Assembly (NCBI GenBank): GCA_023014485.1
Contig: JAJOZX010005525.1
Span: 253,077 to 317,076 of the forward strand
Direction of reading: 5' to 3'
DNA: 64,000 bases
Source: Bathynomus jamesi
Taxonomy: Eukaryota > Arthropoda > Malacostraca > Isopoda > Cirolanidae
The number at the start of each line of letters is the position of its first letter. Position 1 is the stretch's first letter. The position numbers were made by a program, and so were the translations under genes. The notes under the pieces were generated by a model. The model searched no databases, was not told where the DNA came from, and saw nothing but the letters and a program-made list of their open reading frames with translations. Below are positions 20,040 through 28,308 of this stretch, piece by piece.

Positions 20040-20169
20040 AAAAAACGGGGGGCATATGCAACGGGTAGGGGGGGGGGGCGCATAGCGGTGTAATTACAGT
20101 ATGTTGTTTAGGGGCCCAAAGGAAACTCCGAGCAGTGTGTAGAATAAGAATACAAAATTTCGACCCCCC

Positions 20170-20172
<3 letters not shown>
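20040..20172 (-). repeat. Transposon A right terminal inverted repeat
   Basis: Mirror of 10115-10256. It includes a G/C-rich patch (gggggggggg) matching the C-rich patch on the left. Confidence 0.6.

Positions 20173-20200
<28 letters not shown>
20173..20200. repeat. (TA)n microsatellite
   Basis: TA run separating the right end of A from the MITE at 20201. Confidence 0.9.
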
Positions 20201-20203
<3 letters not shown>

Positions 20204-20482
20204 CACTTTGTCATACTGCTTCCCAAGAACCTCTCTTTAACATGTTGCTTCCCAGTGTATATCACTTTAACATATTGCTTCCCAGTGTTAATCACTTTAA
20301 CATATTGCTTCCCAAAAATAAAATTACACAACCAATTACAGTTACATTGCAATAGTTTATAATATTTAGAGATTAGCTAGTCGAGAAAATGTAAATTTAC
20401 GGACAACTTAACTTATTATGCTTTGCCGTTTTTTGTGAATGTAAAATATTTGGATCACCTGAAGATCAGGACCCCCAGCCTC

Positions 20483-20512
20483 CTTTAGTTAGCCTTATAA
20501 GGCTAACTAAAG
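20483..20512. repeat. Perfect 30-bp palindrome
   Basis: Arms CTTTAGTTAGCCTTA and TAAGGCTAACTAAAG meet with no loop. Confidence 0.95.
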
Positions 20513-20667
20513 AAACTATCACGATCTAACCTAACCAATCTTTAGGTCAACTGTACGCCCTTGACGATTGATTAGGTTAGGTCGTGATATTTTCGTTAGT
20601 TAGCCTAGATTAACAACCTCTCTAACCAACCAACCTTTCTTTTTATAACATAATGTTTCCCAGGAGG

Positions 20668-20724
20668 GATCACTTTAACATATTGCTTCCCGAATGCTTT
20701 GGGAAGCAATATGTTAAAGTGATC
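20668..20724. repeat. Perfect 24-bp-arm hairpin at MITE right end
   Basis: GATCACTTTAACATATTGCT... (24 bases, 20668-20691) is exactly complementary to 20701-20724, with a 9-base loop. Confidence 0.95.
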
Positions 20725-20945
20725 ATATATATATATATATATATATATATAAACGAAATTATTATCACTCCTATTTGTATATATGCGAAAAACATTGAAG
20801 GCAATATTGCGTAAAAATGTGTTGTATACAAAAAGCGATATTGTGTATTAATTTATAAAATGAATTAGTTTTATCATTTAATAAAATTTTGAAAATACTT
20901 GGTTTATTCTTACCACACACACACACAAGAAAAGGAAAAACTTAC
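20725..20945. other. (TA)n run and AT-rich DNA
   Basis: (TA)n at about 20725-20750, then AT-rich DNA with a short CA-run near 20917-20928, up to the splice donor at 20940-20945. Confidence 0.6.
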
Positions 20946-21107
20946 ATCATTTCATCGATGATAATGCATTCGCTCTGCGTCTCGAAATCGTAGGACTGAG
21001 CATTCTGTAAAACTTCTAGTTCCGTATTCATTTCATCGTCGTTGAGTTGATTTTCTTCAACGCTATTACGAAACGTTTCTGAAAACCGATCCAGCTCCAC
21101 CCAGCAC
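20946..21107 (-). CDS. Probable host exon, acidic protein (minus-strand gene)
   Basis: 162 bp bounded on the minus strand by a good acceptor (TTTTTTCTCTTAAAG, upstream of 21107) and a consensus donor GTAAGT (20945-20940). One frame is open throughout, starting in phase with one leading base: CWVELDRFSETFRNS, then an acidic stretch rich in Asn/Glu, ending ECIIIDEM with two bases left over. Asp/Glu greatly outnumber basic residues. Not recognised. The phase fits direct joining to the ATG-containing exon at 21914-22020. Exon length is a multiple of three. Confidence 0.5.
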
Positions 21108-21687
21108 CTTTAAGAGAAAAAAGGGGCGATTGTAAACAGAAATTTTTAAATTATTTTATTGATACATTTAAGTTCATGTATATATGTATTTTTCTTTGAG
21201 AAAATTTCCACACAATTGAATTATGATATAAATTAATTCATAAGATCAGGAAATTTTTACAATATTTTACGGGTACATTGAAGCTAGAAAGCATACTTTA
21301 AAAGTAAAAATTTTGAATGCCGTTTTTCTTAAATGCAAAAACTACACTTTATTAATGATTTAATTAAATACACGTCACACTGACTGAAAATGGTGTGTAG
21401 AAAATTAGTATCTGGGTATAAAACGTAATCGCTTTCACAAAAGTTTCAACACCACTGAATTATGATATAAATTAATACGTAAAATCAGGAAATTTTTACA
21501 ATATTTTACGGCCACATTCACGTGGCCGTTTATATAGAAAATTTGACTTTAAAGATACAGAAAAGTGCCAGAAATTAAACACTTTGACAAAAATTAAATG
21601 AATTACGAGCACAATTTTATCTGTTTGTATCTTGTGCATGTGACAGTCCAGTACCCCGGCGTGTGCAGTTCAGCAAATGTTGGCTAC
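21108..21687 (-). other. Intron with a 79-bp dispersed duplication
   Basis: AT-rich. The segment around 21206-21284 recurs at 21443-21521, both containing GAATTATGATATAAATTAAT and TTTTTACAATATTTTACGG, at about 90 percent identity by eye. Confidence 0.55.
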
Positions 21688-21751
21688 CTCTTGCGATGAA
21701 AATAATTCTCCCCTCTCAACAGCCGTAAAAAGTTGTATAGTAGTTTCCGCC
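21688..21751 (-). CDS. Possible alternative exon of the minus-strand gene
   Basis: 64 bp with a strong acceptor (TTTTTTCCTCCTGTTCTACAG) and a weaker donor (CAAGAG/GTAGCC). Joined to the ATG exon it reads AETTIQLFTAVERGELFSSQE. However, it then puts the exon at 20946-21107 into a frame with an early stop. So it is either an alternative or terminal variant, or a pseudo-exon. Confidence 0.3.
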
Positions 21752-21913
21752 CTGTAGAACAGGAGGAAAAAATCACTCTTCCGTGTGTATATATATATAT
21801 ATACATATACAAAAATGAACATATGTATATATTCATAACACTTCACGTTCATTACTTAAAAAAAAAATATATATAATGCTGTATATTGAAGACACTTCAC
21901 GTTTAGTACTTAC

Positions 21914-22020
21914 AAAATATCCCCGACTTCAACCACTTGTGGTGAAGAATAGACTTCCATTTCACTGTTTGAATTCTGGTGTGTTGGACCCCATTGTAGC
22001 CAACCAAGCGAGAAAGTTCA
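21914..22020 (-). CDS. Probable first coding exon of the minus-strand gene
   Basis: An ATG at 21960 begins MEVYSSPQVVEVGDI and the exon ends at a consensus donor GTAAGT (21913-21908) with two bases in hand, the phase needed by the exon at 20946-21107. The 5' limit is uncertain: the TTTTTCCAG before 22020 resembles either an acceptor or simply part of the leader. A TATA box lies about 45 bases upstream of that point. Product unknown: small, acidic, probably soluble. Confidence 0.45.
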
Positions 22021-22059
22021 CTGGAAAAATAGCAGCGAATATGGTCTTCATATGAAAGT

Positions 22060-22180
22060 GCCCACTTTTATATGTGGGTCATTGTTCCAATTCAAGTGAC
22101 GTAGGCCTGAACTCAAAAGGCCAATCGTCAACTAGTAGGCTTTCTGATTGGCCAGTGACGCTTCTGTGGGCGTGGTTTCG
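22060..22180 (-). promoter_or_regulatory. TATA promoter of the minus-strand gene with CCAAT and CRE-like motifs
   Basis: On the minus strand, in order toward the gene, are CCACGCCCAC (22175-22166), a CCAAT (22151-22147) and an ATTGG (22125-22121), TACGTCA (22103-22097) and TATAAAAG (22072-22065). This arrangement is typical of an inducible RNA polymerase II promoter. Binding is inferred from sequence only. Confidence 0.5.
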
Positions 22181-22436
22181 CCAAAATTAGTTTATGAATC
22201 CCTAAGATTTTTTAAATTTAATGAGTGGACACTCAACATAATTATTTTGAATAAATTTTTTGCACTATTAAAATTTGGTAATATTATTATTATTATTACT
22301 AAAAACTGACAACAAACATTATAAACATTATATGAGAATAATTATTTAGAGTAAAAATCATATTCGCTCATGTATAAGGCGGATAAACTAGACTGTCAAT
22401 CGTGGTTTTGAAGTTTTCCTGTATCTAGTCACACAG
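22181..22436. other. AT-rich spacer with (ATT)n
   Basis: Contains a short (ATT)n run near 22281-22298. No gene seen. Confidence 0.5.
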
Positions 22437-22803
22437 CCTCAATATAAGCAAAAGACTCGCTGCCTTCACGTCAGATTGAATACATCAAAGAAAAAGGGGT
22501 AACTATTATATTTTCAGCCAAAAACCAAAACTTAAACCTCAACTGGCAGAATTGAGCCTCCACTTTTCAAGGCACATAACATTTTCCATGCACTGTCTGT
22601 GTGTATCATAAAAAAATTAGGGGACCATTCTGAGTTCATTCCCATCTTGAAACGGACATGTTATGTGCCTTGAAAAGTGGACGCTCAATTCTGCCAGTTG
22701 AGGTTTAAGTTTTGGTTTTTGGCTAAATATATAATAGTTACCCATTTTTCTTAGATGTATTCAATCTGACGTGAAGGCAGCGAGTCTTTTGCTTATATTG
22801 AGG
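22437..22803. mobile_element. Foldback/MITE: 146-bp inverted arms around a 75-bp loop
   Basis: The left arm 22437-22582 (starting CCTCAATATAAGCAAAAGAC) is the reverse complement of 22658-22803 at over 90 percent identity by eye. The loop contains CCATGCACTGTCTGTGTGTA, which occurs again at about 23038-23057 outside the hairpin. No coding capacity. No clear target duplication seen. Confidence 0.8.
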
Positions 22804-23203
22804 TTCTAAATGTAGCAGGGGTAGGCTGCTTTAAACTCTAGATCCATGTCCCAAAGTTGGATCCTGTCTGCTTTGCAGATAGCTGGTGAGGGAAGCTATA
22901 TTTATGGGACCTCTTTGCGAGTGACCCGTTGGCCACGTCGGGCTAGCATCATGAAAAAGAAAAACTAAGGTATTTGTCATTTACCATTACTTATTCGGAC
23001 TATAGTGGATTTAATTATCCCAGAAGAGTTCCTTGTTCCATGCACTGTCTGTGTGTATCATATATATATATATATATTGTGTGTGTGTATATATATATAT
23101 CGCAACATTATGTTTATAATAATTTTGCTTAATTTTTAGAACTATTAAAATTAATATGAGACTTCCCATAGACGGTGTCCGTAGGCTCGCCAATTATTTC
23201 GTG

Positions 23204-23237
<34 letters not shown>

Positions 23238-23662
23238 TGATAGAGAAAGTTAGTAATAATAATAATAATAATAATAATAATTCATGGAGAAGAATTTTGG
23301 CTTTGTTTTTCATAAGAAACGCTTCACTGAAAGGATTTCTCGGGCATGAATGAACACCTATTATAGTATTCTGTTTATTATTATTACTAAATGCTGAATG
23401 AAGTGCGAAATTTTTAATACTTATAAGCTATTTCAAATGATGATGCAGTAAACAACGTCTTCTTTGATGGTGCTTTTGATTGTATTCAGCACCGCACATA
23501 ACGGTTTACACACGGACTCATCTGGTACCGTTCTGTGAAAGAGAGGGAGAGAATTAAAGGTAAATCAAGTCTGCCCACTTGCTTATAGTTCATTTAGAAT
23601 GTATATATAATGAAATCCTAAAGAGTTTCTCAAAATAATTGAGCATCTTCCTTGATAAATTA
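22804..23662. other. Intergenic DNA with microsatellites
   Basis: Holds (TA)n runs at about 23060-23100 and 23207-23233 and a (TAA)n run at about 23254-23283. A second copy of the foldback loop phrase lies at about 23038. No supportable gene. Confidence 0.6.
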
Positions 23663-24624
23663 CACTGCCCAACACCAATTTTGCTGATTTAATTCTAACA
23701 CCTGTTTTTCGGTAACTTTGGTGTGCTGATTTAAAAAATCACCTTAGTTTTTGCCTATCACGTCAGGTTTTCGAGCAATCAAATACGGATATTTTGGAGA
23801 TATCACATTTTGGCAGGGTTATGCCCAATTTTTTTTCTTTTCAAAAAATAAGGTTTTACATATTCAGAATCAGCATGGAAAAGTAAACAATTGTGCAGGG
23901 AGTGAACTTTAATATACAATGGTAATATTGACACATAAAGTGATTAAAGGTGTTTACATAAGCAAAAAATGAATCCATATTAAAGCAAGCACGGGACCAG
24001 TTTTCTTAACATTGTCTTTTTCTTGTTTTCTTACTTTTCAGTGCTGATAAATTTTCTCTTATAGGACTTCCTAGAATGAGAGATGTCAAGACAATCTCTT
24101 TGCAGGCTCCAGCAGTAGTCAGCCATCATATGGATATCCCATCTTCCTTGGTATCGTTCTTCCATCACTTTGATATCTTGGTGGAACCTTTCACCTTGCT
24201 CTTCACTAACATCACCAAGATTTTCTGGAAATATATCCAGATGACTGTTGAGATAGTGAACTTTAATGCTCATGTTGCAACCCAACTGCTGAAAGTTTAC
24301 AAGTAACGTCACTAGCGGAACCGGCTGCTCTCACTCCGCCAATGGGAAATCTCTCTCAGATCATGACGTCACGCTCACACCTGGGGAAATCACAGATACC
24401 CACGATTTTAATATGTCGTACGACCTTTAGATTTAATGCACAGATTTGCGTATTCCACAGATAAAATTTTAACAGCAAAACAGCTGTTAACAGGTCTCAA
24501 AAACACGAAAACCTGATGTGCTGGACAAAATCTAAGGTGATTTTTGAAATCAGCACATCAATATTATCCAGAAACAGGTCTTAGAATTAAGTCATCAGCA
24601 AAAATTTTTTTTGTTGGGCAGCGT
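23663..24624 (-). mobile_element. Internally deleted CMC-like (CACTA/Chapaev) DNA transposon
   Basis: Inverted ends of about 115 bp: left CACTGCCCAAC at 23663, right (minus strand) CGCTGCCCAAC from 24624, with shared inner phrases TGCTGATTT and AAAATCACCTTAG. Both flanks carry TTA (23660-23662 and 24625-24627), a fitting 3-bp target duplication. It retains only a small piece of coding sequence. The superfamily is inferred from the CACTG end, the short duplication and the retained peptide. Confidence 0.7.
24031..24312 (-). pseudogene. Transposase C-terminal remnant within the CMC-like element
   Basis: The minus-strand frame reads LGCNMSIKVHYLNSHLDIF, then PENLGDVSEEQGERFHQDI and RYQGRWDIHMMADYCW. 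This block is very common in arthropod and cnidarian genomes as part of transposon-encoded proteins. About 93 codons remain and there is no ATG at the 5' border, so it is the 3' end of a longer gene lost by internal deletion. The conserved run has no stops. Confidence 0.7.
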
Positions 24625-24627
24625 TAT

Positions 24628-25069
24628 TAGTGTTAATAAGTATTGTCGCAAATATTAACGTGGTAGAGACAGCAAAAGGTAATACGAACACTAAATCTAC
24701 GGAGAGAATATAGCAATCTTGGGAAAGCTGAGTTTAGTATGGGCGAAAAATGGACGCGTGCAAGAATTTTCTAGATTTTATGTTTATGTCATAGGATATT
24801 ACTGTGGTGTTAATGTCAGTAATAAAGAGAAGCGACGCTAATTTTGTTTCCTGAGCTGAACCACTCTAATGAATATATTCCTATAACGAACGGCATCCGA
24901 AAAATTGAGGATCAATTTAGTATGGTTGCAAATAACATGTATCCGAAAAAATTGAGACTCAATTAGTAGGGGCGCAAAAAATAATAATTCACATTCTGGA
25001 AATCCTTTATAGAGATGGTTGCTGCGAAGGATATTGCATAAAGGGGTAATACGAGTATTAAATCTATTG
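24628..25069. other. Unassigned DNA with a dispersed short repeat
   Basis: The phrase AATCTACGGAGAGAATA occurs at about 24692 and again at about 25211; a diverged copy (AATCTATTGCCGGAATATA) lies near 25060. No gene seen. Confidence 0.5.
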
Positions 25070-25345
25070 CCGGAATATAAAGACACCGTTAGTCGTCCAA
25101 AGCATGGACCCGTTATTTATATTGGTGTTACGATTGGTACACAAATTAGACCCCGCCCAGTTACACTGGCTACCAATCATTACGAACATTCTCAATCTTT
25201 TAAGCATTAAATCTACGGAGAGAATAAAAAGATGCGATTAGTCGTCCAAAGCATGGAGCCGTTATATCGGTGTTACGATTGGTACACAAACTTATCATAG
25301 CCCCACCCAGTTACACTGGCAACTAATCATTACGAACATCCGCTC
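25070..25345 (+). promoter_or_regulatory. Duplicated promoter block with CCAAT and GC-box-like motifs
   Basis: Two diverged tandem copies of about 150 bp. Each contains TTAGTCGTCCAAAGCATGGA, GGTGTTACGATTGGTACACA (a reverse CCAAT), a CCGCCC/CCACCC-type C-rich motif, CAGTTACACTGGC and AATCATTACGAACAT. They lie just upstream of the TATA box at 25380. Interpreted as duplicated regulatory modules of the plus-strand gene. Confidence 0.5.
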
Positions 25346-25379
25346 TTGGTCTTTTGGGGCGGAGCTTAGTGATTGTGGA

Positions 25380-25415
25380 TATAAAAGGAAATATTTTTCA
25401 GTTGGGGGTTACAGT
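25380..25415 (+). promoter_or_regulatory. TATA box and initiator-like site of the plus-strand gene
   Basis: TATAAAAG at 25380-25387, with TTACAGT at 25409-25415 about 31 bases downstream as the likely start. A 23-bp tandem phrase (CAGTGAATAAACATTCCCTC) then appears twice in the leader before the ATG at 25475. Confidence 0.5.
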
Positions 25416-25474
25416 AGCTACTTTCGCCAGTGAATAAACATTCCCTCTGCCAGTGAATAAACATTCCCTCCGAC

Positions 25475-25650
25475 ATGGATCACGAACTTTACACTTTTCC
25501 GGATTTGTATCAAGAAGGTGACAGTGCAGCATTGACTGCAATTAATCTTTTTAACGCGATTGACCGTGATGGATTATTTCCAACGCAAACCGTTGATGAT
25601 ATTCGCAATGACGCTCCTTACGATCCAACGCAAGGGACTACCATAGAAAT
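25475..25650 (+). CDS. Probable first coding exon of an acidic-protein gene (plus strand)
   Basis: ATG at 25475 after a TATA-driven leader. The frame reads MDHELYTFPDLYQEGDSAA, stays acidic throughout, includes PYDPTQGTTIEM at the end, and reaches a consensus donor AT/GTAAGG at 25650 with two bases left over. That is the same splice phase and nearly the same ending as the minus-strand exon at 20946-21107 (IIIDEM). The two genes may therefore be diverged paralogues, head to head. No downstream exon was found before the tandem array at 25801. Unspliced, the frame ends two bases into the donor. Product unknown. Confidence 0.5.
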
Positions 25651-25707
25651 GTAAGGGTCTATAATTTTTTTTTATATTCAATTATTCACAGTGTCAGAAA
25701 GTAGATT

Positions 25708-25737
25708 ATTTTATATATATCCTATATATATATATGG

Positions 25738-25800
<63 letters not shown>
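25708..25800. repeat. (TA)n microsatellite abutting the tandem array
   Basis: Long TA run ending exactly where the array begins at TGTTAACCCC. Confidence 0.95.
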
Positions 25801-25803
<3 letters not shown>

Positions 25804-25804
<1 letters not shown>

Positions 25805-26001
25805 AACCCCTCCGTCTATGGCCCTGGGGTGGTTCGGAGTCGACGGGGGTTCTGGTTAGGAGGCAGCAACGGATCTGTTACTTGCAGTAGTTTCTTCTAT
25901 ACTACTCTCCGAGTTCTTCTTTAGTGGCTCGGAGGATTCTGAGAGGCTTATTAAATTTTTTTGAGGTTTCTCCCCGATTCTTCTTGTAACTTATCGGGAG
26001 A
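25804..26001. repeat. Hairpin ladder at the unit head
   Basis: Three successive inverted repeats: AACCCCTCCGTC with GACGGGGGTT (25804-25851), CTCCGAG with CTCGGAG (25907-25934), and TCTCCCCGAT with ATCGGGAGA (25969-26001). A fourth, GGGG...CCCC around TTTATATA, sits at 26144-26159. They recur in the other units. Confidence 0.8.
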
Positions 26002-26092
26002 TTCTAATGACTAAGTTTTCTGAAGAGAGCACGGCTCGAAGGAGAAGATAAAGACTTTTTCTTACTGTGTTTTACTCCTAAAACTGTTACAG

Positions 26093-26230
26093 GTAATGCT
26101 CAGCCTCGTAGTTGGAATCAGAATAAACATGGAAGAAATTGGTGGGGTTTATATACCCCGATTCTACTAACATCATCATTATTAAATGTTGAAGAGGCTG
26201 CATTATTTTTGCACAATATTTGAAAATAAA
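26093..26230 (+). other. Exon-like mini-ORF with splice acceptor and polyadenylation signal
   Basis: A pyrimidine-rich stretch ending AAAACTGTTACAG (26092) resembles a splice acceptor. It is followed by 42 open codons (NAQPRSWNQNKHGRNWWGLY, then a hydrophobic PILLTSSLL and an acidic end) to TGA 26221-26223, and AATAAA at 26225-26230. This is the layout of a 3'-terminal exon. Not recognised as a known protein. It is present in the other units, mostly intact. Confidence 0.35.
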
Positions 26231-27839
26231 GTAAATCTTTTAGCTGTGTTAAGGTTTAAACGAATAAACAAGATATTTGAAGATGAAGCCATATTTTTAT
26301 CTTAAATTGCATATTTTCAGATCTGATGTTATCATGATCTGCCAAGTTAACTAAAAGTGGAAATTGAACTATGCATCTTTACACTAAAATATGCATATGA
26401 GTAAAAATTAAAGGTTTAAGATTTACAATTAAATGCTTAGGCAAGACATGACTTCATCTTTTATAACGAAGAAAGAATGTATACAAAACATGACATGGCA
26501 AAAGTTACTCAGGATTCATTATTAAGCTAAATCTAAAAAAATGATTATGAGATTTTAAAAAACAACAGGTCATCAATTATTTGGCAAAGTAGAAAGCACA
26601 TCAAAATTTATTCCAACGGAAAAATAATAATAAAAAATAACAACAGTATCGCCGATTCTACATTCCTTATGGCGACATAATGTCGGGTCGGACATTGAGT
26701 ACATTGTAATTTTGGTCTACTGTAACTATGATTATAATTACCAATTCATTTATTATCGTTAACTACAATTCCATTAAAGTACATTGACTACGTCATTTAG
26801 TACATTACATCATTAAGTACAGTTTCATTAAAGTACATTACAATATTAAATTAAAGTATTACAGTTAATTATAATTAAACAGTTACTATAACTTTGTTTT
26901 GTTACAGTGTTTCATATTAATAGACAATTGAGATGTTAGAAATATAATACAAAGTACATGGGCACATACGGTATGGATGAATATGGTTGAATAATAATAT
27001 TTATACTACATAACATATAAATAATGACTTCTATAGAGTGTACAGTTTTTATTATGATGTTAAAGAATTTTCATACATTGAATACTAGAGATATGATGAA
27101 GGGAAATTAATGACGGGAAAATGTGACGTCATAGTTATTGAATTTGTACGTATAGTACAAATCATTATTAGGAAGATTTACAAGAACGAATTAGAGACAA
27201 AGAGTGGGTATTAATGGCTAAGAAGTACAACTACGAGTTCCAATCCTGTTATATGCAATGTGTATGCATAATCTAGGGTCGAGGGTGAGAGGCAAGACAA
27301 TTCATAGTTAATTATAACTTCTATAACAAATGGAAAATGGATAATGGATACGACTAAACCATAGAAATGGTAGATCGTAAGGTTATGACACAAACAAAAG
27401 TAGAAAGCTACAAGTAAAATTATTATCCAAACTCGCGTTAAGCGATTTTGGTTCTTATGTAAAAATGAATATTGATTATTCATTGTTCATTTTTTACATT
27501 GCTCTCCCCTTTAAAATGATATTTATACAATAATATAATAAAATTAATACAATACAATACAATTGAGAAAATAACATCGTAACTAATTCAAGTTAGGTGA
27601 CGAATTTTTCTTTACATTACAAGTTTTATACAGAACAAGTGAGTTATTATGCTTAGAGTTATTATAAAGTTATTATAAAATATAAAAAATTCAAAGATTA
27701 ATACTTTAATTTAGACAAACAATTAAGTTAGACAAACAATGATATGGTTAAAAAAATTTATTTTTCTGTGGGACAAATTACATACATAATGAATAGTAGA
27801 TAAAAGGGAAAAACGTAAATCGTACAATCTATAAACTAA

Positions 27840-28308
27840 TTTTTATTGACTAGTGTAGGTAAAAATAGAATTACGTAATGGATGATGTATAGACCTGTGG
27901 TCTAGTGCGTATTTTTGTGTACTAGGTACAAAGTGTGTATCTTACAATTTCGAGGGACAGATTAGCTGAGAGGATTGTTAAATTAACTGAATAAATGCAT
28001 AAGCAAGATATATTAGAAAGCAAAAATGGTTAAGACTAAATTACATAGTTAGCACTTACGCGCAATGAAATAGTTTATTGTGATATCCAATGATTTTAGC
28101 ATAAGGTTTGTATATATAGTATATGTAGTGTGCATACATGCATTTTTATTGACTGTTGTAGGTACAAATCGAATTACGTAGTGGATGATGTATAGACCTG
28201 TGGTCAAATGTGTATTTGTGTGTATTAGGTACAAAGTGTGTATCTTATAATTTCGAGAGACAGATTAGCTGAGAGGATTGTTAAATTAACTGAATAAATG
28301 CATGAGCG
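27840..28308. repeat. Duplicated 165-bp block inside the unit
   Basis: Two direct copies, about 27840-28005 and 28140-28308, share GGATGATGTATAGACCTGTG and GACAGATTAGCTGAGAGGAT and differ at roughly one base in ten. Both copies are found in every unit that covers the region. Confidence 0.85.

Larger units (their letters stand above)
10115..20172 (+). mobile_element. Transposon A, oldest shell of a three-layer nest
   Basis: The left end starts TAGGAGGGGTCGAAAT (10115) and the right end, read on the minus strand from 20172, starts TAGGGGGGGTCGAAAT. Similarity between the ends continues for about 130 bp and includes a matching C-rich patch. Without element B and one target-site copy A is about 3.0 kb. 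It encodes one plus-strand transposase-like gene split around B. Both flanks are TA-rich, so the target duplication cannot be read. The same terminal TAGG and gene architecture as B and C indicate one superfamily. Confidence 0.75.
20201..20724. mobile_element. Palindrome-rich MITE with TA flanks (524 bp)
   Basis: Outer ends GATCACTTTGTCATACTGCT (left) and, on the minus strand, GATCACTTTAACATATTGCT (right) form inverted repeats inside TA-rich flanks, as for Tc1/mariner-type MITEs. The left end is followed by about three further direct copies of the 28-bp phrase ATCACTTTAACATATTGCTTCCCAGTGT (to about 20315). No coding region. It also contains a perfect 30-bp palindrome, a long inverted CTAACCTAA/TTAGGTTAG pair (about 20518-20590) and a terminal hairpin. 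Confidence 0.65.

Noticed and set aside
10106..20181. Target-site duplication for transposon A
   Set aside because: Both flanks are TA-rich (tatatattt and atatatata), so a match there carries no information.
21670..21852. 60-codon minus-strand frame with Ile-Tyr run
   Set aside because: Its upstream half is a (TA)n translation; only the splice-flanked 64 bp at 21688-21751 were kept as a possible exon.
25691..25924. Frame of repeating Ile-Tyr followed by array sequence
   Set aside because: Product of the (TA)n run; no gene-like composition.
27211..27483. 90-codon hydrophobic minus-strand frame repeated in units 1-4 and shortened in unit 7
   Set aside because: Its conservation follows from the near-identity of the whole unit; indels break or shorten it in other units and there is no promoter or codon signature. 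It could be reconsidered if transcripts exist.
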